Made by a program: the position numbers and the translations under genes. A DNA stretch of 64,000 nt, from contig NZ_CAJUCP010000010.1 in NCBI RefSeq assembly GCF_910585425.1, forward strand, positions 1 through 64,000, in the 5' to 3' direction. Each line of letters begins with the position of its first letter. Position 1 is the first letter of the stretch. Shown in pieces: positions 36,502-45,102 of the stretch. The notes below the pieces were generated by a model. That model worked only from the letters and a program-made list of their open reading frames with translations, was not told the DNA's origin and searched no databases. The stretch is from an uncultured Acetatifactor sp. (GTDB lineage Bacteria; Bacillota; Clostridia; Lachnospirales; Lachnospiraceae).

Positions 36502-38436
36502 TCACATTTTCCGCCTTTTTGTGAAAAGCATCCCCATAACCGCCAGGGAGACAACGCAAACTGCTCCTGTAATCGGCACAGCCACCGGCATGGAATCTCC
36601 TGTCTTCGGGACATCATCCTTGATACGTCCAGCATCATTAGACGTATTGCCTGTCCCACTTCCTGTACCATTCGCTGGATTATTCGAATTTGAATTGTCG
36701 TTACCTGGATTATCGGTATCCGAACCGTCATTTCCTGGATTATCTGTGTCCGAACCATCGTTTCCTGGATTATCGGTATCCGAACCATCGTTTCCCGGAT
36801 TATCGGTATCCGGACTGTCGTTCCCCTCCACCGCAAAGATGAACGTACTGAATCCGACCACCGTAAAGGTAACAGTACCATCGCCATTGTTTTTCAGGTT
36901 TACCGTCTCGACAGTCCCATCCTCGTGGTAGTGAAGGATTACCAGACTGCTGGCGGCCAATCCGCTGGGAATCGGCATAGTCACTGTAATCGGCACCTCA
37001 AGTTCATGTAATTTCGCGTTGTTATGTACCAGAGAAATATCAAGCTGAACGCTGTCCGTAAAGCGATATCCACTTAAATCTTCCTTCTTTTCAGGCATGG
37101 ATACCTCAAGCCTCACATCTCCGCCGTCTACATTCAGGCCTGCTCCCACTATGGAGATATCCTGTGCATCTACATAGGCACCCGCCTCTTCCGATACGAC
37201 AGGATTGCTTTTGCCGATTCCTTTCTCCGCTACATACCTCTCTTCCAGTTCTTTCATCTGATCCAGGACAGAACTGTCTGTCTGCATGGCAGTACGGAGC
37301 TCTGACTGTTGGATTTCAGCTTTGATTGTCGCAAGTGCTTCAGCGGCCGTTGCAGCCTCCATTGCGCTGCTTATCTTATCGCCGACTCCCTCCGACACTG
37401 CATTAGTATCAAAATAATCGGAAAACCCACCCGCTGTACCATTGGCAATCTCATCTATGTTTCCGCTCAACGCTCTAACCTTGACACGATATCGGCCTGC
37501 CCCGAATGTATCTATTAGTCCGTTAAAATCCTCCACCCGGAAATCCATCGTGTCCTTATACCCTGCCTCCAACCATGACCTGGGTCCCGCGGAGTACTCT
37601 TCCTCAGAGCCATCCAATGTATAAAACAGTTCCAGCGAATATCCGCCTACGCCTTCAACTCCGGCATAGTGAAATACACCAGCCTCCTCGCTGTCCCAAT
37701 AGCCAGTGGTTGTCCCAAGTGCCTGTGACGGCCTGGTATACACCTTCTCTTCGCTGTAATCCGACCATTCACTGGATATATATGTATCCCAGTCCATGCT
37801 GACTGCCTGTATGCGAAATTTATAGGTGCCACTTTCATTTATTTCCGGAGCGGCCCGGAAGCTTAATCGCCCTAAGTCGTCATATCCCCAAAGGCCATTA
37901 ACATGCGTTTTTCCATCTTTTAATATTAGAATACGATACAATCCTTCCCCTTCAGGTACTGCATCCCATGTAAGACTCCAATTCTCTCCCCACGCCAGTC
38001 CCGTAGGGGTCGCCAATTGCTTCTTCTCCCCATCCTCCGTCAATGAAGAATCGGTGTCATCGGCCGCATCATCTCCGATGGTGCCGTCCCCATCAGTCGT
38101 GGCACCGTCTCCAGCTTCATCGGCTCCATCGACCACGCTGTCATTCCCAGCTTCATCGGCTCCGCTGATCTCACCATTGCCTTCGGTCTGTCCAGTTTCA
38201 TCAACCACGCTGTCATCTTCATTTCCTTCCGTGCCATCAACTGTCTCCTGGCCTGAAGGCACAACTTCATCGCTTCCGTTCCCCTCCTCATCCACACTGA
38301 CATCTCCAGCTTCACTCCAATTACTGACCATCTTAGCATTAGAAGCTTCTGCCGTCATAGCCCCTGGCCTTCCTGACATCGGCGTGAACACCAACACCAT
38401 TGCCAGCGCCATTGCCATCACTGCTTTTTTCCTCAT
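36502..38436 (-). CDS. Cell-wall-anchored surface protein with VPKTG sorting signal
   Basis: 644 residues. Signal peptide (MRKKAVMAMALAMVLVFTPM), a very acidic low-complexity segment (residues ~45-135), two fibronectin-III-like parts (TPTGLAWGENWSLTWDAVPE), a helical middle region, a beta domain, a tandem DTDNPGNDGS repeat stalk, then sorting motif VPKTGD, a membrane span and the tail KRRKM. AGGAGG precedes the ATG at 38436. The sortase directly downstream is the likely anchoring enzyme. Probable surface or adhesive function; ligand unknown. The 30-bp repeat stalk is prone to copy-number change. Confidence 0.9.
   Translation of the reverse strand: MRKKAVMAMALAMVLVFTPMSGRPGAMTAEASNAKMVSNWSEAGDVSVDEEGNGSDEVVPSGQETVDGTEGNEDDSVVDETGQTEGNGEISGADEAGNDSVVDGADEAGDGATTDGDGTIGDDAADDTDSSLTEDGEKKQLATPTGLAWGENWSLTWDAVPEGEGLYRILILKDGKTHVNGLWGYDDLGRLSFRAAPEINESGTYKFRIQAVSMDWDTYISSEWSDYSEEKVYTRPSQALGTTTGYWDSEEAGVFHYAGVEGVGGYSLELFYTLDGSEEEYSAGPRSWLEAGYKDTMDFRVEDFNGLIDTFGAGRYRVKVRALSGNIDEIANGTAGGFSDYFDTNAVSEGVGDKISSAMEAATAAEALATIKAEIQQSELRTAMQTDSSVLDQMKELEERYVAEKGIGKSNPVVSEEAGAYVDAQDISIVGAGLNVDGGDVRLEVSMPEKKEDLSGYRFTDSVQLDISLVHNNAKLHELEVPITVTMPIPSGLAASSLVILHYHEDGTVETVNLKNNGDGTVTFTVVGFSTFIFAVEGNDSPDTDNPGNDGSDTDNPGNDGSDTDNPGNDGSDTDNPGNDNSNSNNPANGTGSGTGNTSNDAGRIKDDVPKTGDSMPVAVPITGAVCVVSLAVMGMLFTKRRKM
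36671..36820. repeat. 30-bp tandem repeat, 5 copies (stalk of surface protein)
   Basis: Five consecutive 30-bp units beginning TTTCCTGGATTATCGGTATC; the last four are near identical and the first is diverged. They encode the DTDNPGNDGS stalk next to the cell-wall anchor. Confidence 0.9.
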
Positions 38437-38536
38437 TTACCTTTCCTCCTTGCTATATTCCCCTGGATTCCCAGATAAAGCGACTCGCCATTATCCTGGA
38501 TAATCCCAAAAGGCCCTTATCAAAATACCGTACAGT

Positions 38537-38677
38537 CTACTTGAGATGTTCAGAGGATTGCTGTTTCTCCATTTCATCTCTCGCAGTCTGCATCCCTGAC
38601 AGAAACCCCTCCATAAATATATCCAGTATATTGATTTCATTATCAGACATATTCTTGACCCGTTCTATTACCTGCAT
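38537..38677 (-). CDS. 46-residue helical protein divergent from the XRE regulator
   Basis: Starts MQVIERVKNMSDNEINILDI with AGGAG spaced 4 nt from the ATG; a GTG at 38695 could add six residues. The sequence MSDNEINILDIFMEG resembles the C-terminal helix of the adjacent XRE regulator (MSDSEINAIKVFIESL), so it may be a partner or competitor of that regulator's C-terminal domain. It has a consensus promoter (38729-38757) overlapping the regulator's operators. Too short for firm assignment, but promoter, ribosome site and similarity agree. Confidence 0.65.
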   Translation of the reverse strand: MQVIERVKNMSDNEINILDIFMEGFLSGMQTARDEMEKQQSSEHLK

Positions 38678-38718
38678 TTTCTCCTGACCATCCACTTTCC
38701 TCTACGCTCTTTCTTTAT

Positions 38719-38747
38719 TTCTTAGAATAGAATATCATTTCTGAGAA
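38719..38747. promoter_or_regulatory. Paired operators TTCTNAGAA between divergent genes
   Basis: Palindromes TTCTTAGAA (38719-38727) and TTCTGAGAA (38739-38747) are centred exactly 20 bp apart, about two helical turns; a half site TGAGAA at 38773-38778 lies about three turns further. They overlap both divergent promoters and are probably bound by the XRE protein encoded at 38815. Confidence 0.6.
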
Positions 38748-38757
38748 TATATGTCAA
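38729..38757 (-). promoter_or_regulatory. Promoter of the 46-residue gene
   Basis: On the minus strand TTGACA (38757-38752) and TATTCT (38734-38729) with a 17-nt spacer. One TTCTNAGAA operator lies in the spacer. Confidence 0.7.
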
Positions 38758-38767
38758 CACTATTTTA

Positions 38768-38796
38768 TTGACTGAGAAAAGTTTTTCTGATATACT
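38768..38796 (+). promoter_or_regulatory. Promoter of the XRE regulator
   Basis: TTGACT at 38768-38773 and TATACT at 38791-38796, 17-nt spacer, 19 nt before the start codon. A TGAGAA half site overlaps the -35. Confidence 0.7.
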
Positions 38797-38814
38797 CTCC
38801 ATGAGGTAATGGAT

Positions 38815-39177
38815 ATGGAATTAAAAGATCGCATGCAGATGCTCCTAGATGAACAGAACATCAAACGAAAAGACTTTGCCTGTACAATCAAAGTCACAGA
38901 GGGCTATGTATCAAATATACTAAACGGAAAACGCGACCATATTTCCGACTCTCTTGCGCTATTGATTGAACAAAAATATGGATACTCAGCACAATGGATT
39001 CTGACCGGGAAAGGCGAGCGTTATGCTTTACAGTCCAAAGTTCCCAATCTCTCTCCGACCAAAAAAAGGCTGATTGCCCAAATCGAGAAAATGTCTGACT
39101 CAGAAATCAACGCAATAAAAGTATTTATAGAATCACTTGATAAATATAAAGAAGCATTCCAGATAAAAAACACTTGA
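38815..39177 (+). CDS. XRE-family helix-turn-helix regulator
   Basis: 120 residues. The N-terminal HTH reads IKRKDFACTIKVTEGYVSNI followed by LNGKRDHISDSLALLIEQKY; a C-terminal helix (IEKMSDSEINAIKVFIESL) likely mediates dimerisation. ATG at 38815 is spaced 8 nt from GAGG; ATG at 38809 is only 2 nt away. Probably autoregulates and controls the divergent small gene through TTCTNAGAA sites. The MerR gene promoter overlaps its last codons. Confidence 0.87.
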   Translation: MELKDRMQMLLDEQNIKRKDFACTIKVTEGYVSNILNGKRDHISDSLALLIEQKYGYSAQWILTGKGERYALQSKVPNLSPTKKRLIAQIEKMSDSEINAIKVFIESLDKYKEAFQIKNT

Positions 39178-39204
39178 CTCTCCCCTTACGTCATAGTCTA
39201 TAAT
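39174..39204 (+). promoter_or_regulatory. MerR-type promoter with 19-bp spacer
   Basis: TTGACT (39174-39179) and TATAAT (39199-39204) are separated by 19 nt, the over-long spacer that MerR activators correct by DNA distortion. GACT and AGTC half sites flank the spacer. The -35 overlaps the stop codon of the XRE gene. Implies autoactivation of the downstream gene. Confidence 0.75.
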
Positions 39205-39229
39205 GGCATCACACGGGAGGAAAACAGAT

Positions 39230-39988
39230 ATGTGGACAGTGAATGAAGTAAGCAAACGGACCGGTGTCAGTGTGCGCACACTGCACCATTATGACGCAAT
39301 CGGCCTGCTGAAGCCGAGCAGGGTGACCGAAGCGGGCTATCGGCTGTATGACGATACGGCGCTGCGCCGTCTGCAGAACATCCTCATGTTCCGCGAGCTG
39401 CAGTTTCCCCTGAAGGAGATCAAGGCCATACTCGATAATCCAAAATTCGACCCTGCGGAGGCGCTGGGCCAGCAGATTCATCTTCTGGAGCTGCAGAAAG
39501 CCCATATCGAGTCCCTGATATCCTTTGCCCGTGAACTTCAATGGAAGCACCGACAGAAAGGAGCATTTGATATGGAAGAAAAGCATGCCATGGAATTCGA
39601 CGTGTTCGACAAAAAAGACATAGACCGATATGCGGAGGAGGTGAAAGAACGCTGGGGCTCTACCCGGGCTTATGCGGAATGTATGGAAAAGGCGGGACGG
39701 AAAAATTCCCGGGAGCAGGAGGAAGCCGCCGGTAGGCTCATGGAGATTTTTGCCCGAATCGGCGCGTTGAGGCATCTTGCACCGGAAGAAAAAGCCGTGC
39801 AGGACGAAGTACATGCACTGCGGCAGTGCATCACTGATAATTACTATACCTGTACCCCTGAAATCCTGCGGGGGCTGGGAGAGATGTATGTGGCCGATGA
39901 GCGGATGAGGCGCAATATCGACCGCGCCGGCGGGGAAGGCACCGCCGAATTCGCCTCTAAAGCGATTTCAGCGTACTGCGCTTCTTAA
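39230..39988 (+). CDS. MerR-family regulator with TipAS-like ligand domain
   Basis: 252 residues. MerR HTH: MWTVNEVSKRTGVSVRTLHH then YDAIGLLKPSRVTEAGYRLY; coiled-coil dimer helix to about residue 110; C-terminal TipAS-type domain (KKDIDRYAEEVKERWGSTRA, NYYTCTPEILRGLGEMYVAD), which in relatives binds drug-like ligands. Start at 39230 with GGGAGG about 10 nt upstream; the frame upstream lies in the promoter. Expected to activate its own promoter and perhaps unseen efflux genes. Confidence 0.92.
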   Translation: MWTVNEVSKRTGVSVRTLHHYDAIGLLKPSRVTEAGYRLYDDTALRRLQNILMFRELQFPLKEIKAILDNPKFDPAEALGQQIHLLELQKAHIESLISFARELQWKHRQKGAFDMEEKHAMEFDVFDKKDIDRYAEEVKERWGSTRAYAECMEKAGRKNSREQEEAAGRLMEIFARIGALRHLAPEEKAVQDEVHALRQCITDNYYTCTPEILRGLGEMYVADERMRRNIDRAGGEGTAEFASKAISAYCAS

Positions 39989-40150
39989 AAGGCATGAAGC
40001 GCCGCGAATCCGCGAAGGGTTCCGGCCAGTTCCGGCCATGGCGGACGGTCAGGGCATCCCCTGTTCTTTTGCCCCGTGGGGCATATTTCCGGGGTGTTCC
40101 GGCCTCCTGCCATCAGAGATGCCTGATATTCCACATTTTCGGAGCAGAAA

Positions 40151-40184
40151 AGGGCGGCCTGAGAAGGGCCGCCTTGTCTTTGTA
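40151..40184 (+). terminator. Rho-independent terminator after the MerR gene
   Basis: GGCGGCC (40153-40159) pairs with GGCCGCC (40167-40173) across a short loop, followed by TTGTCTTTGT. It lies between convergent genes and may also end bioA transcription from the other side. Confidence 0.7.
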
Positions 40185-40223
40185 TTATTGTATGGCCTTT
40201 TGCCCGGACTTCCGCACCAGCCT

Positions 40224-41426
40224 CTAAATCCGGGAGAACCACTCCTTCATCACCCCCAGCACCTGCACCAGCTCTTCCTCCGTGATCACATAGGGCACCA
40301 TGGCGTACAGATAGTTCAGGAAAGGCCTGCTGAACACACCCCTCTCGCAGGCGAACTGCTGATACCCCTGCAAGGCCGCCCCATCTTTCACTTCCACACA
40401 GACGCATCCTCCCATGACGCGCACCTCCCGGATCTGCTCATGTTCCAGACCCGCCATCTCCCGGCGCGTGATTTCCTCGATGCGGCGGATTCTGGAAAGG
40501 TAGTCCCCCTCCTCGAACAGCTCTATGGACTTCAGCGCCACGCTGCAGGCCAGGGCGTTGCCCATGAAAGTAGGGCCGTGCATCAGAGCCTTTTCCGGGG
40601 CGTCTGCGTAAAAGCCCTCGTACACCTTATGGTTGGCGATGGTAGCCGCATGCCCTATGTAGCCGCCGGTCAGCGCCTTGCCCAGCACCAGGATGTCCGG
40701 CAGCACCAGGTCTGCCACGAAGCGGTTCCCCGTCCGCCCGAAGCCGGTGGCCACCTCGTCGAAGACAAGCAGGACATCGTATTCGTCGCACAGCTCCCTG
40801 GCACGCCGCAGGAAGGAGACATCGTACATCCGCATGCCTCCCGCCCCCTGGAGCAGCGGCTCCACGATGAAGCAGTTCAGCTCCCCATGGAAGCGGGCGA
40901 AAGCTTCCTCCAGCGCATCAATCTGCGTGGGGATGTGAATCACGTCCTTCTTCTCCCCGTATGCCTGCAGGATGAAATGGTAGTCCTCGTCGTCCCCCAC
41001 TTCCATGGCCTTGAAGGTGTCTCCGTGGTAGGCATGGGTCAGGGACAGGACTTTCGTCCGGTTCCAGTCTCCCCGGTTCACGTAATACTGCAGGGCCATC
41101 TTCAATGCCACCTCCACAGCCACGCTGCCGGAGTCCGAGAAGAAGCAGTAGTCCAGATCCCCGGGCAGCCATTCCTCCAGCTTCTCCGACAGCCGCCGTA
41201 CCGGCTCATGGGTCAGGCCGCCCAGCATCACATGGGAGAACCTGTCGGCCTGGGCTTTTATGGTCTCGGTCAGAGCCGGATGTTTATAGCCGTGGATCAC
41301 GCTCCACCAGGAGGATACCGAGTCGATTAGTTTTTGTTTTTTCGTATATAGATATACGCCGTTGGCATCTATGATTTCATAGGGCGCCTGCATGGTCTTC
41401 ATCTGTTGATAGGGATACCAGATCAT
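40224..41426 (-). CDS. bioA: Adenosylmethionine-8-amino-7-oxononanoate aminotransferase
   Basis: Converts 7-keto-8-aminopelargonate to 7,8-diaminopelargonate using S-adenosylmethionine as amino donor. 400 residues, fold-type I PLP enzyme. SVSSWWSVIHGYKHP, LTHAYHGDTFKAMEVG, VFDEVATGFGRTG (PLP-binding Asp) and DILVLGKALTGG (Schiff-base Lys) are all typical. Start at 41426 with AAGGAAGG upstream; the longer frame enters the repeat element at 41457. It is the last biotin gene, separated from bioD by ~640 bp of repeats, so it may need its own promoter. A decayed second copy of its middle part lies at 48905-49170. Confidence 0.95.
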   Translation of the reverse strand: MIWYPYQQMKTMQAPYEIIDANGVYLYTKKQKLIDSVSSWWSVIHGYKHPALTETIKAQADRFSHVMLGGLTHEPVRRLSEKLEEWLPGDLDYCFFSDSGSVAVEVALKMALQYYVNRGDWNRTKVLSLTHAYHGDTFKAMEVGDDEDYHFILQAYGEKKDVIHIPTQIDALEEAFARFHGELNCFIVEPLLQGAGGMRMYDVSFLRRARELCDEYDVLLVFDEVATGFGRTGNRFVADLVLPDILVLGKALTGGYIGHAATIANHKVYEGFYADAPEKALMHGPTFMGNALACSVALKSIELFEEGDYLSRIRRIEEITRREMAGLEHEQIREVRVMGGCVCVEVKDGAALQGYQQFACERGVFSRPFLNYLYAMVPYVITEEELVQVLGVMKEWFSRI

Positions 41427-41456
41427 ATGCGTCACCTTCCTTTTTCCTGACATATA

Positions 41457-41578
41457 CTTTCGGGATTTCCAGACCACATACCATGCGGCTTTCCCGAATT
41501 TCTTTGGAGCGGTTGCTCCACTTTTCCATGTGCCGTCCTGCCCAATTCCTGATTCTGCTTTCTGAAATTTCGAGAGCC
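41457..41578. repeat. ~120-bp dispersed element with inverted ends, copy 2
   Basis: Aligns without gaps for its first 60 bp with 11698-11818 at about 80% identity by eye. Contains the hairpin GGAGCGGTTGCTCC (41507-41520). Located immediately upstream of bioA in the same orientation that copy 1 has to the GH78 gene. Confidence 0.7.
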
Positions 41579-41622
41579 TGTCTGACTGTCATACTGGCGG
41601 CAGCCTGTCTCGGGCGCACTGC

Positions 41623-42003
41623 GGTCTCGTGGGGAACCATACTCCTCCGTAAGGGGCATGTTCCTTTTGACCGGAGCATGGGCAGCACGCCTGGCGTCAC
41701 AGGGAAGAAACTGTACCTGGCGGCCTGGGCTTTCCCGAACTCCTTTGGAGCGGTTGCTCCTCTTTTCCATGCGCCCTGCTGGTCTCGTGGGGAGCCATAC
41801 TTTCCGTAAGGAGCATGCTCCTCTTGACCGGAGCATGGGCAGCACGCCTGGCGTCACAGGGAAGAAACTGTACCTATCGGCCTGGGCTTTCCCGACTCCG
41901 TAAGACGGCAGCCTGTCTCGGGCGCCCTGCCCGTCTTGTGGGGAGCCATACTCTCCGTAAGGGGCATGCTCCTCTTGACCGAAGCATGGGCAGCACGCCT
42001 GGG
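41623..42003. repeat. Tandem array of ~155-bp imperfect repeats between bioA and bioD
   Basis: Three copies of a core starting GGTCTCGTGGGGAGCCATAC begin at about 41623, 41781 and 41932 (spacing 158 and 151 bp). Each contains GACCGGAGCATGGGCAGCAC and most also the hairpin GGAGCATGCTCC. Between cores the GGCTTTCCCGA...GGAGCGGTTGCTCC part of the dispersed element recurs. A 206-codon open frame spans the array but reads the same repeat in different frames, so it is not a gene. Confidence 0.8.
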
Positions 42004-42070
42004 AGGATGCCGGGACGAGAGCCATATTTTCATCGAAAGACATATTTTTCACCGAAAGACATGTTCATAG

Positions 42071-42757
42071 TCATTCTTCATACAGCCCCGCCAGCGTCTC
42101 GCTGTCCAGAGCCAGCTCCCTGGCGCCCTCCTCCACGCAGGCCAGAACCTTCAGCCCTGTCCTGTGCTCGCACATCCGGAGGTTGTCCTCCTCCATGACA
42201 TTTCCGGGATGGAAGCGGTTGAAGAGGATGCCCTTCACGGGGATTCCCCGGGAGCGCATGTATTCCGTGGTCAGCACCACGCTGTTGATGGTGCCCAGCC
42301 CCGCGTCAGCCACCAGCAGACAGGACAGCTCCAGCCTGGCAATCACGTCCTCCAGCCAGATTTCCGCCTCATCGAAGCAGATGGGGCACAGAATTCCGCC
42401 GCTGCCCTCCACGGTGACATAGTCGTACTCCCGGCACACTTCCCGGAAGCCCTTTTCCACCACATCCAGCCGCACCGGATTCCCTTCCAGCCGGGAAGCC
42501 AGATGGGGCGACACGGCTTGCTCGTAGACATAAGGGCACATCTGCTCCAGGGGCTGTCCGATGCCGGAGATGTCCCTGATAAAGGCCGCATCCCCGGGGA
42601 GGAGGCTGCCGTCCTCCCGCCGCAGGTTGCCGCTCATGGCTGCCTTGTAATAGCCCGCACTCCTGCCGCTCTCTTTCAGTTTCTTCACAATCAGACCCGC
42701 CACATAGGTCTTTCCCACGTCCGTCCCTGTCCCAAGGATGAAAATCTTTTTACTCAT
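42071..42757 (-). CDS. bioD: ATP-dependent dethiobiotin synthetase
   Basis: Closes the ureido ring of dethiobiotin from diaminopelargonate, CO2 and ATP. 228 residues, P-loop ILGTGTDVGKTYVAGLIVKK, catalytic VTVEGSGGILCPI region and VADAGLGTINSVVLTTEY. ATG at 42757 overlaps the end of bioB (shared ATGAGTAA), indicating coupling. Confidence 0.95.
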   Translation of the reverse strand: MSKKIFILGTGTDVGKTYVAGLIVKKLKESGRSAGYYKAAMSGNLRREDGSLLPGDAAFIRDISGIGQPLEQMCPYVYEQAVSPHLASRLEGNPVRLDVVEKGFREVCREYDYVTVEGSGGILCPICFDEAEIWLEDVIARLELSCLLVADAGLGTINSVVLTTEYMRSRGIPVKGILFNRFHPGNVMEEDNLRMCEHRTGLKVLACVEEGARELALDSETLAGLYEE

Positions 42758-43724
42758 TGCAAAGTCTCACCTCGAATCCCAGATTCTTGACCAGCTTCCT
42801 GTCGGTCTCCACGGTGATGCCCGCCGTGGTCAGCATGTCCCCGGAGATGGCGGCGTTGGCGCCGCTCTTGAAGCACAGCTCCCCCTTGTCTCCCAGAAGC
42901 CCTCTCCCCCCTGCCAGCCGGATGGACGCATCCGGTATCAGGAAACGGAAGACGGCCACGCAGCGTCTGGCCTCCTCATTGGTCAGGGGCTCCCGGTGCT
43001 CCAGCGGTGTCCCCGGGATGGGGTTCAGGAGGTTCACGGGAACGGATTTCACGCCCAGCTCCCTTGCGGTGAGCACCATGTCGATGCGGTCTTCCATGGT
43101 CTCCCCCATGCCCAGGATGCCGCCGGAACACACGGACATCCCTGCCTTTTGGGCCGCTTTTAGGGTATCGATTTTGTCCTTATAGGTATGGGTGGTGCAG
43201 ATTTCGGGGAAGAACCTGGCGGAAGATTCCAGGTTGCAGTGCACCCGGGAGGCTCCGGCTTCTTTGATTTTCCGAAACTGCCATTCCTCCAGCAGGCCGA
43301 AGGACACGCAGACCTGGATGCCGACTTCCGCCCGGATGGCACGGATGCTGTCGCAGGCCTGCTCCACTTCCCGCACCGACAGCTTCCTGCCGGATGTGAC
43401 GATGGAATAGCGCAGCACCCCTCTCGCCGCGTTCTGCATGGCTCCTCTCAGCAGTTCTTCCTTGGGCAGCAGCCCGTAGGCTTCGGTACATTTTGCCTGA
43501 TAATGGGCGCTCTGGGCGCAGTATTTGCAGTCCTCTGAGCAGCGGCCGCACTTGCCGTTGACGATGGTGCACAGGTCAAAGCCCTGGCCGCACTTGTTCC
43601 TGCGGATTTCCTCCGCCGCCCCTGCCAGCTCCTCTAAGGGAGCCTGCGCCAGCAGCAGCGCTTCTTTCCGGGAGATGTCACCGGTGGTCAGCGCCTTTTC
43701 CTTCATTTCCTGTATGATGCCCAT
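42750..43724 (-). CDS. bioB: Biotin synthase (radical SAM)
   Basis: Inserts sulfur into dethiobiotin. 324 residues; radical-SAM cysteines in NGKCGRCSEDCKYCAQSAHY, and the downstream residues of the [2Fe-2S] site lie in SVCSGGILGMGETMEDRIDM and RLAGGRG. Start at 43724 with AAAGGAG 8 nt upstream; upstream in-frame sequence (to 44108) overlaps bioF and is not coding. Fourth gene after the ECF component, bioW and bioF. Confidence 0.95.
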   Translation of the reverse strand: MGIIQEMKEKALTTGDISRKEALLLAQAPLEELAGAAEEIRRNKCGQGFDLCTIVNGKCGRCSEDCKYCAQSAHYQAKCTEAYGLLPKEELLRGAMQNAARGVLRYSIVTSGRKLSVREVEQACDSIRAIRAEVGIQVCVSFGLLEEWQFRKIKEAGASRVHCNLESSARFFPEICTTHTYKDKIDTLKAAQKAGMSVCSGGILGMGETMEDRIDMVLTARELGVKSVPVNLLNPIPGTPLEHREPLTNEEARRCVAVFRFLIPDASIRLAGGRGLLGDKGELCFKSGANAAISGDMLTTAGITVETDRKLVKNLGFEVRLCNE

Positions 43725-43801
43725 GCAATCGCTCCTTTCGCAGTCCGGTTGGTTCCGGAAGCCTTTTTTGTGTTTTCTACGAGATGATGAAGAGCGGTCT
43801 G

Positions 43802-44974
43802 TTATCCTTCCAGGCCTGCCGCGGCAACCGTCTCCGCTATGGCTGCCGCCGCCGATGACAGCTCCTCCTTGGTGTGGGTGGCCATCAGGGCTGCCCGCAG
43901 CATGGCTTCGCCCTTCTTCACCGTGGGATAGCGGATAGCAGGGAGGAAGAAGCCCCGCTCCATCAGCATCTCGGAGACTTTCAGGGCTTTTCCCTCCGCG
44001 CCGATCCGAATGGGTATGATGGCGGTCTCGGAGTCTGTCTCTATGCCGCGCTCCCGGAGCTGCCCGCAGAACCACCGGATGTTCTCCTGGAGCCTGCCCA
44101 CCCGCCAAGGCTCTTCTTCCAGGAGCTCCAAGGCCCGTTTCGCCGCCGCCATGGTCACGGGGGAGAGGGAGGTGGAAAAGATGTAGCTCCTGGCTCTGTT
44201 CTTCAGGTATTGTGCCAGGATGCGGGAGCCGCAGGCATAGCCGCCCTCCGCGCCGATGGCCTTGCTCAGGGTGCCCATGAGGATGTCCGTCCGCCCTTCC
44301 ATGTGGAAATGCTCCTCGCAGCCCCGGCCAGTGGCTCCTACCACCCCGGTGGCATGGGCTTCGTCTATCATGGACAGCAAGCCGTAGGCATCTGCCAGCT
44401 CCACCAGCCCAGGCAGATCCACCATATCCCCGTCCATGCTAAACACCCCGTCGCTGACAATCAGCCCCTGCCGCCCGGGGCGCTCCCTGATCTTCCGCTC
44501 CAGGTCTGCCATGTCATTGTGCCGGTAGACCACTGTCTCCGCCCTGGACTGCCTACATCCGTCGATGATGCTGGCATGGTTCAGCTCGTCGCTGTAGATC
44601 ACGTCCCCCGCCCGGCACAGAGCCGGCAGGATGCCCCCGTTGGCCGCGAATCCTGTGTTGAAGACCACAGCCGCCTCCCTGCCTTTGAACCGGGCCAGGG
44701 TCTCCTCCAGCTGCGTATGCAGGATCGTGGTTCCGGTGGTGAGCCTGGAGCCGCCGGAGCCAGTGCCGTATTCCGCTAACGCCTGGGCGGCAGCTTCTTT
44801 GATGCGTCCTTCATCGCAGAAGTCCAGATAGGAGTTGGAGGCCAGCATCAGCATGTCGCGCCCTTGGTACCGGACATGGGAGCGCTGGGCGCTCTCGATG
44901 ACTTTGGTCTCCCGGTATAAATGCTGTCGGCGGAGGGTCAGCAGCTCTTCTTCTATCCGTTTCCATTTATCCAT
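43802..44974 (-). CDS. bioF: 8-amino-7-oxononanoate synthase
   Basis: Condenses pimeloyl-CoA with L-alanine. 390 residues; LASNSYLDF, GTGSGGSRLTTGTT, the SDELNHASIIDGCR motif, VSDGVFSMDGDMVDLPGL, MIDEAHATGVVG and the PLP lysine in MGTLSKAIGAEGGYA. ATG at 44974 with AAGGAAG upstream. The 44975-45102 gap to bioW holds a T-rich stretch and nothing else recognised. Confidence 0.95.
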   Translation of the reverse strand: MDKWKRIEEELLTLRRQHLYRETKVIESAQRSHVRYQGRDMLMLASNSYLDFCDEGRIKEAAAQALAEYGTGSGGSRLTTGTTILHTQLEETLARFKGREAAVVFNTGFAANGGILPALCRAGDVIYSDELNHASIIDGCRQSRAETVVYRHNDMADLERKIRERPGRQGLIVSDGVFSMDGDMVDLPGLVELADAYGLLSMIDEAHATGVVGATGRGCEEHFHMEGRTDILMGTLSKAIGAEGGYACGSRILAQYLKNRARSYIFSTSLSPVTMAAAKRALELLEEEPWRVGRLQENIRWFCGQLRERGIETDSETAIIPIRIGAEGKALKVSEMLMERGFFLPAIRYPTVKKGEAMLRAALMATHTKEELSSAAAAIAETVAAAGLEG

Positions 44975-45102
44975 GGGCTTCTGCTTCCTTTCTGTTTTCT
45001 TTCTATTTTCCTTTTTTACGTATATATTCTTATATTATTTCGTTTACCAAAATCCTCGGCATGGAAGATAAGGAGGGCTGCGCTGCCGCACCGGCCGGAC
45101 TG

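Noticed and set aside
36671..36820. CRISPR array from 30-bp repeats
   Set aside because: Repeats are contiguous and encode the stalk of an LPXTG-type protein.
38719..38747. LexA or heat-shock operator
   Set aside because: TTCTNAGAA is too short and different from known LexA and CIRCE boxes; an XRE site is simpler.
41432..42052. 206-codon open frame across the bioA-bioD gap
   Set aside because: It reads the same repeat unit in different frames in successive copies, so no protein is conserved.
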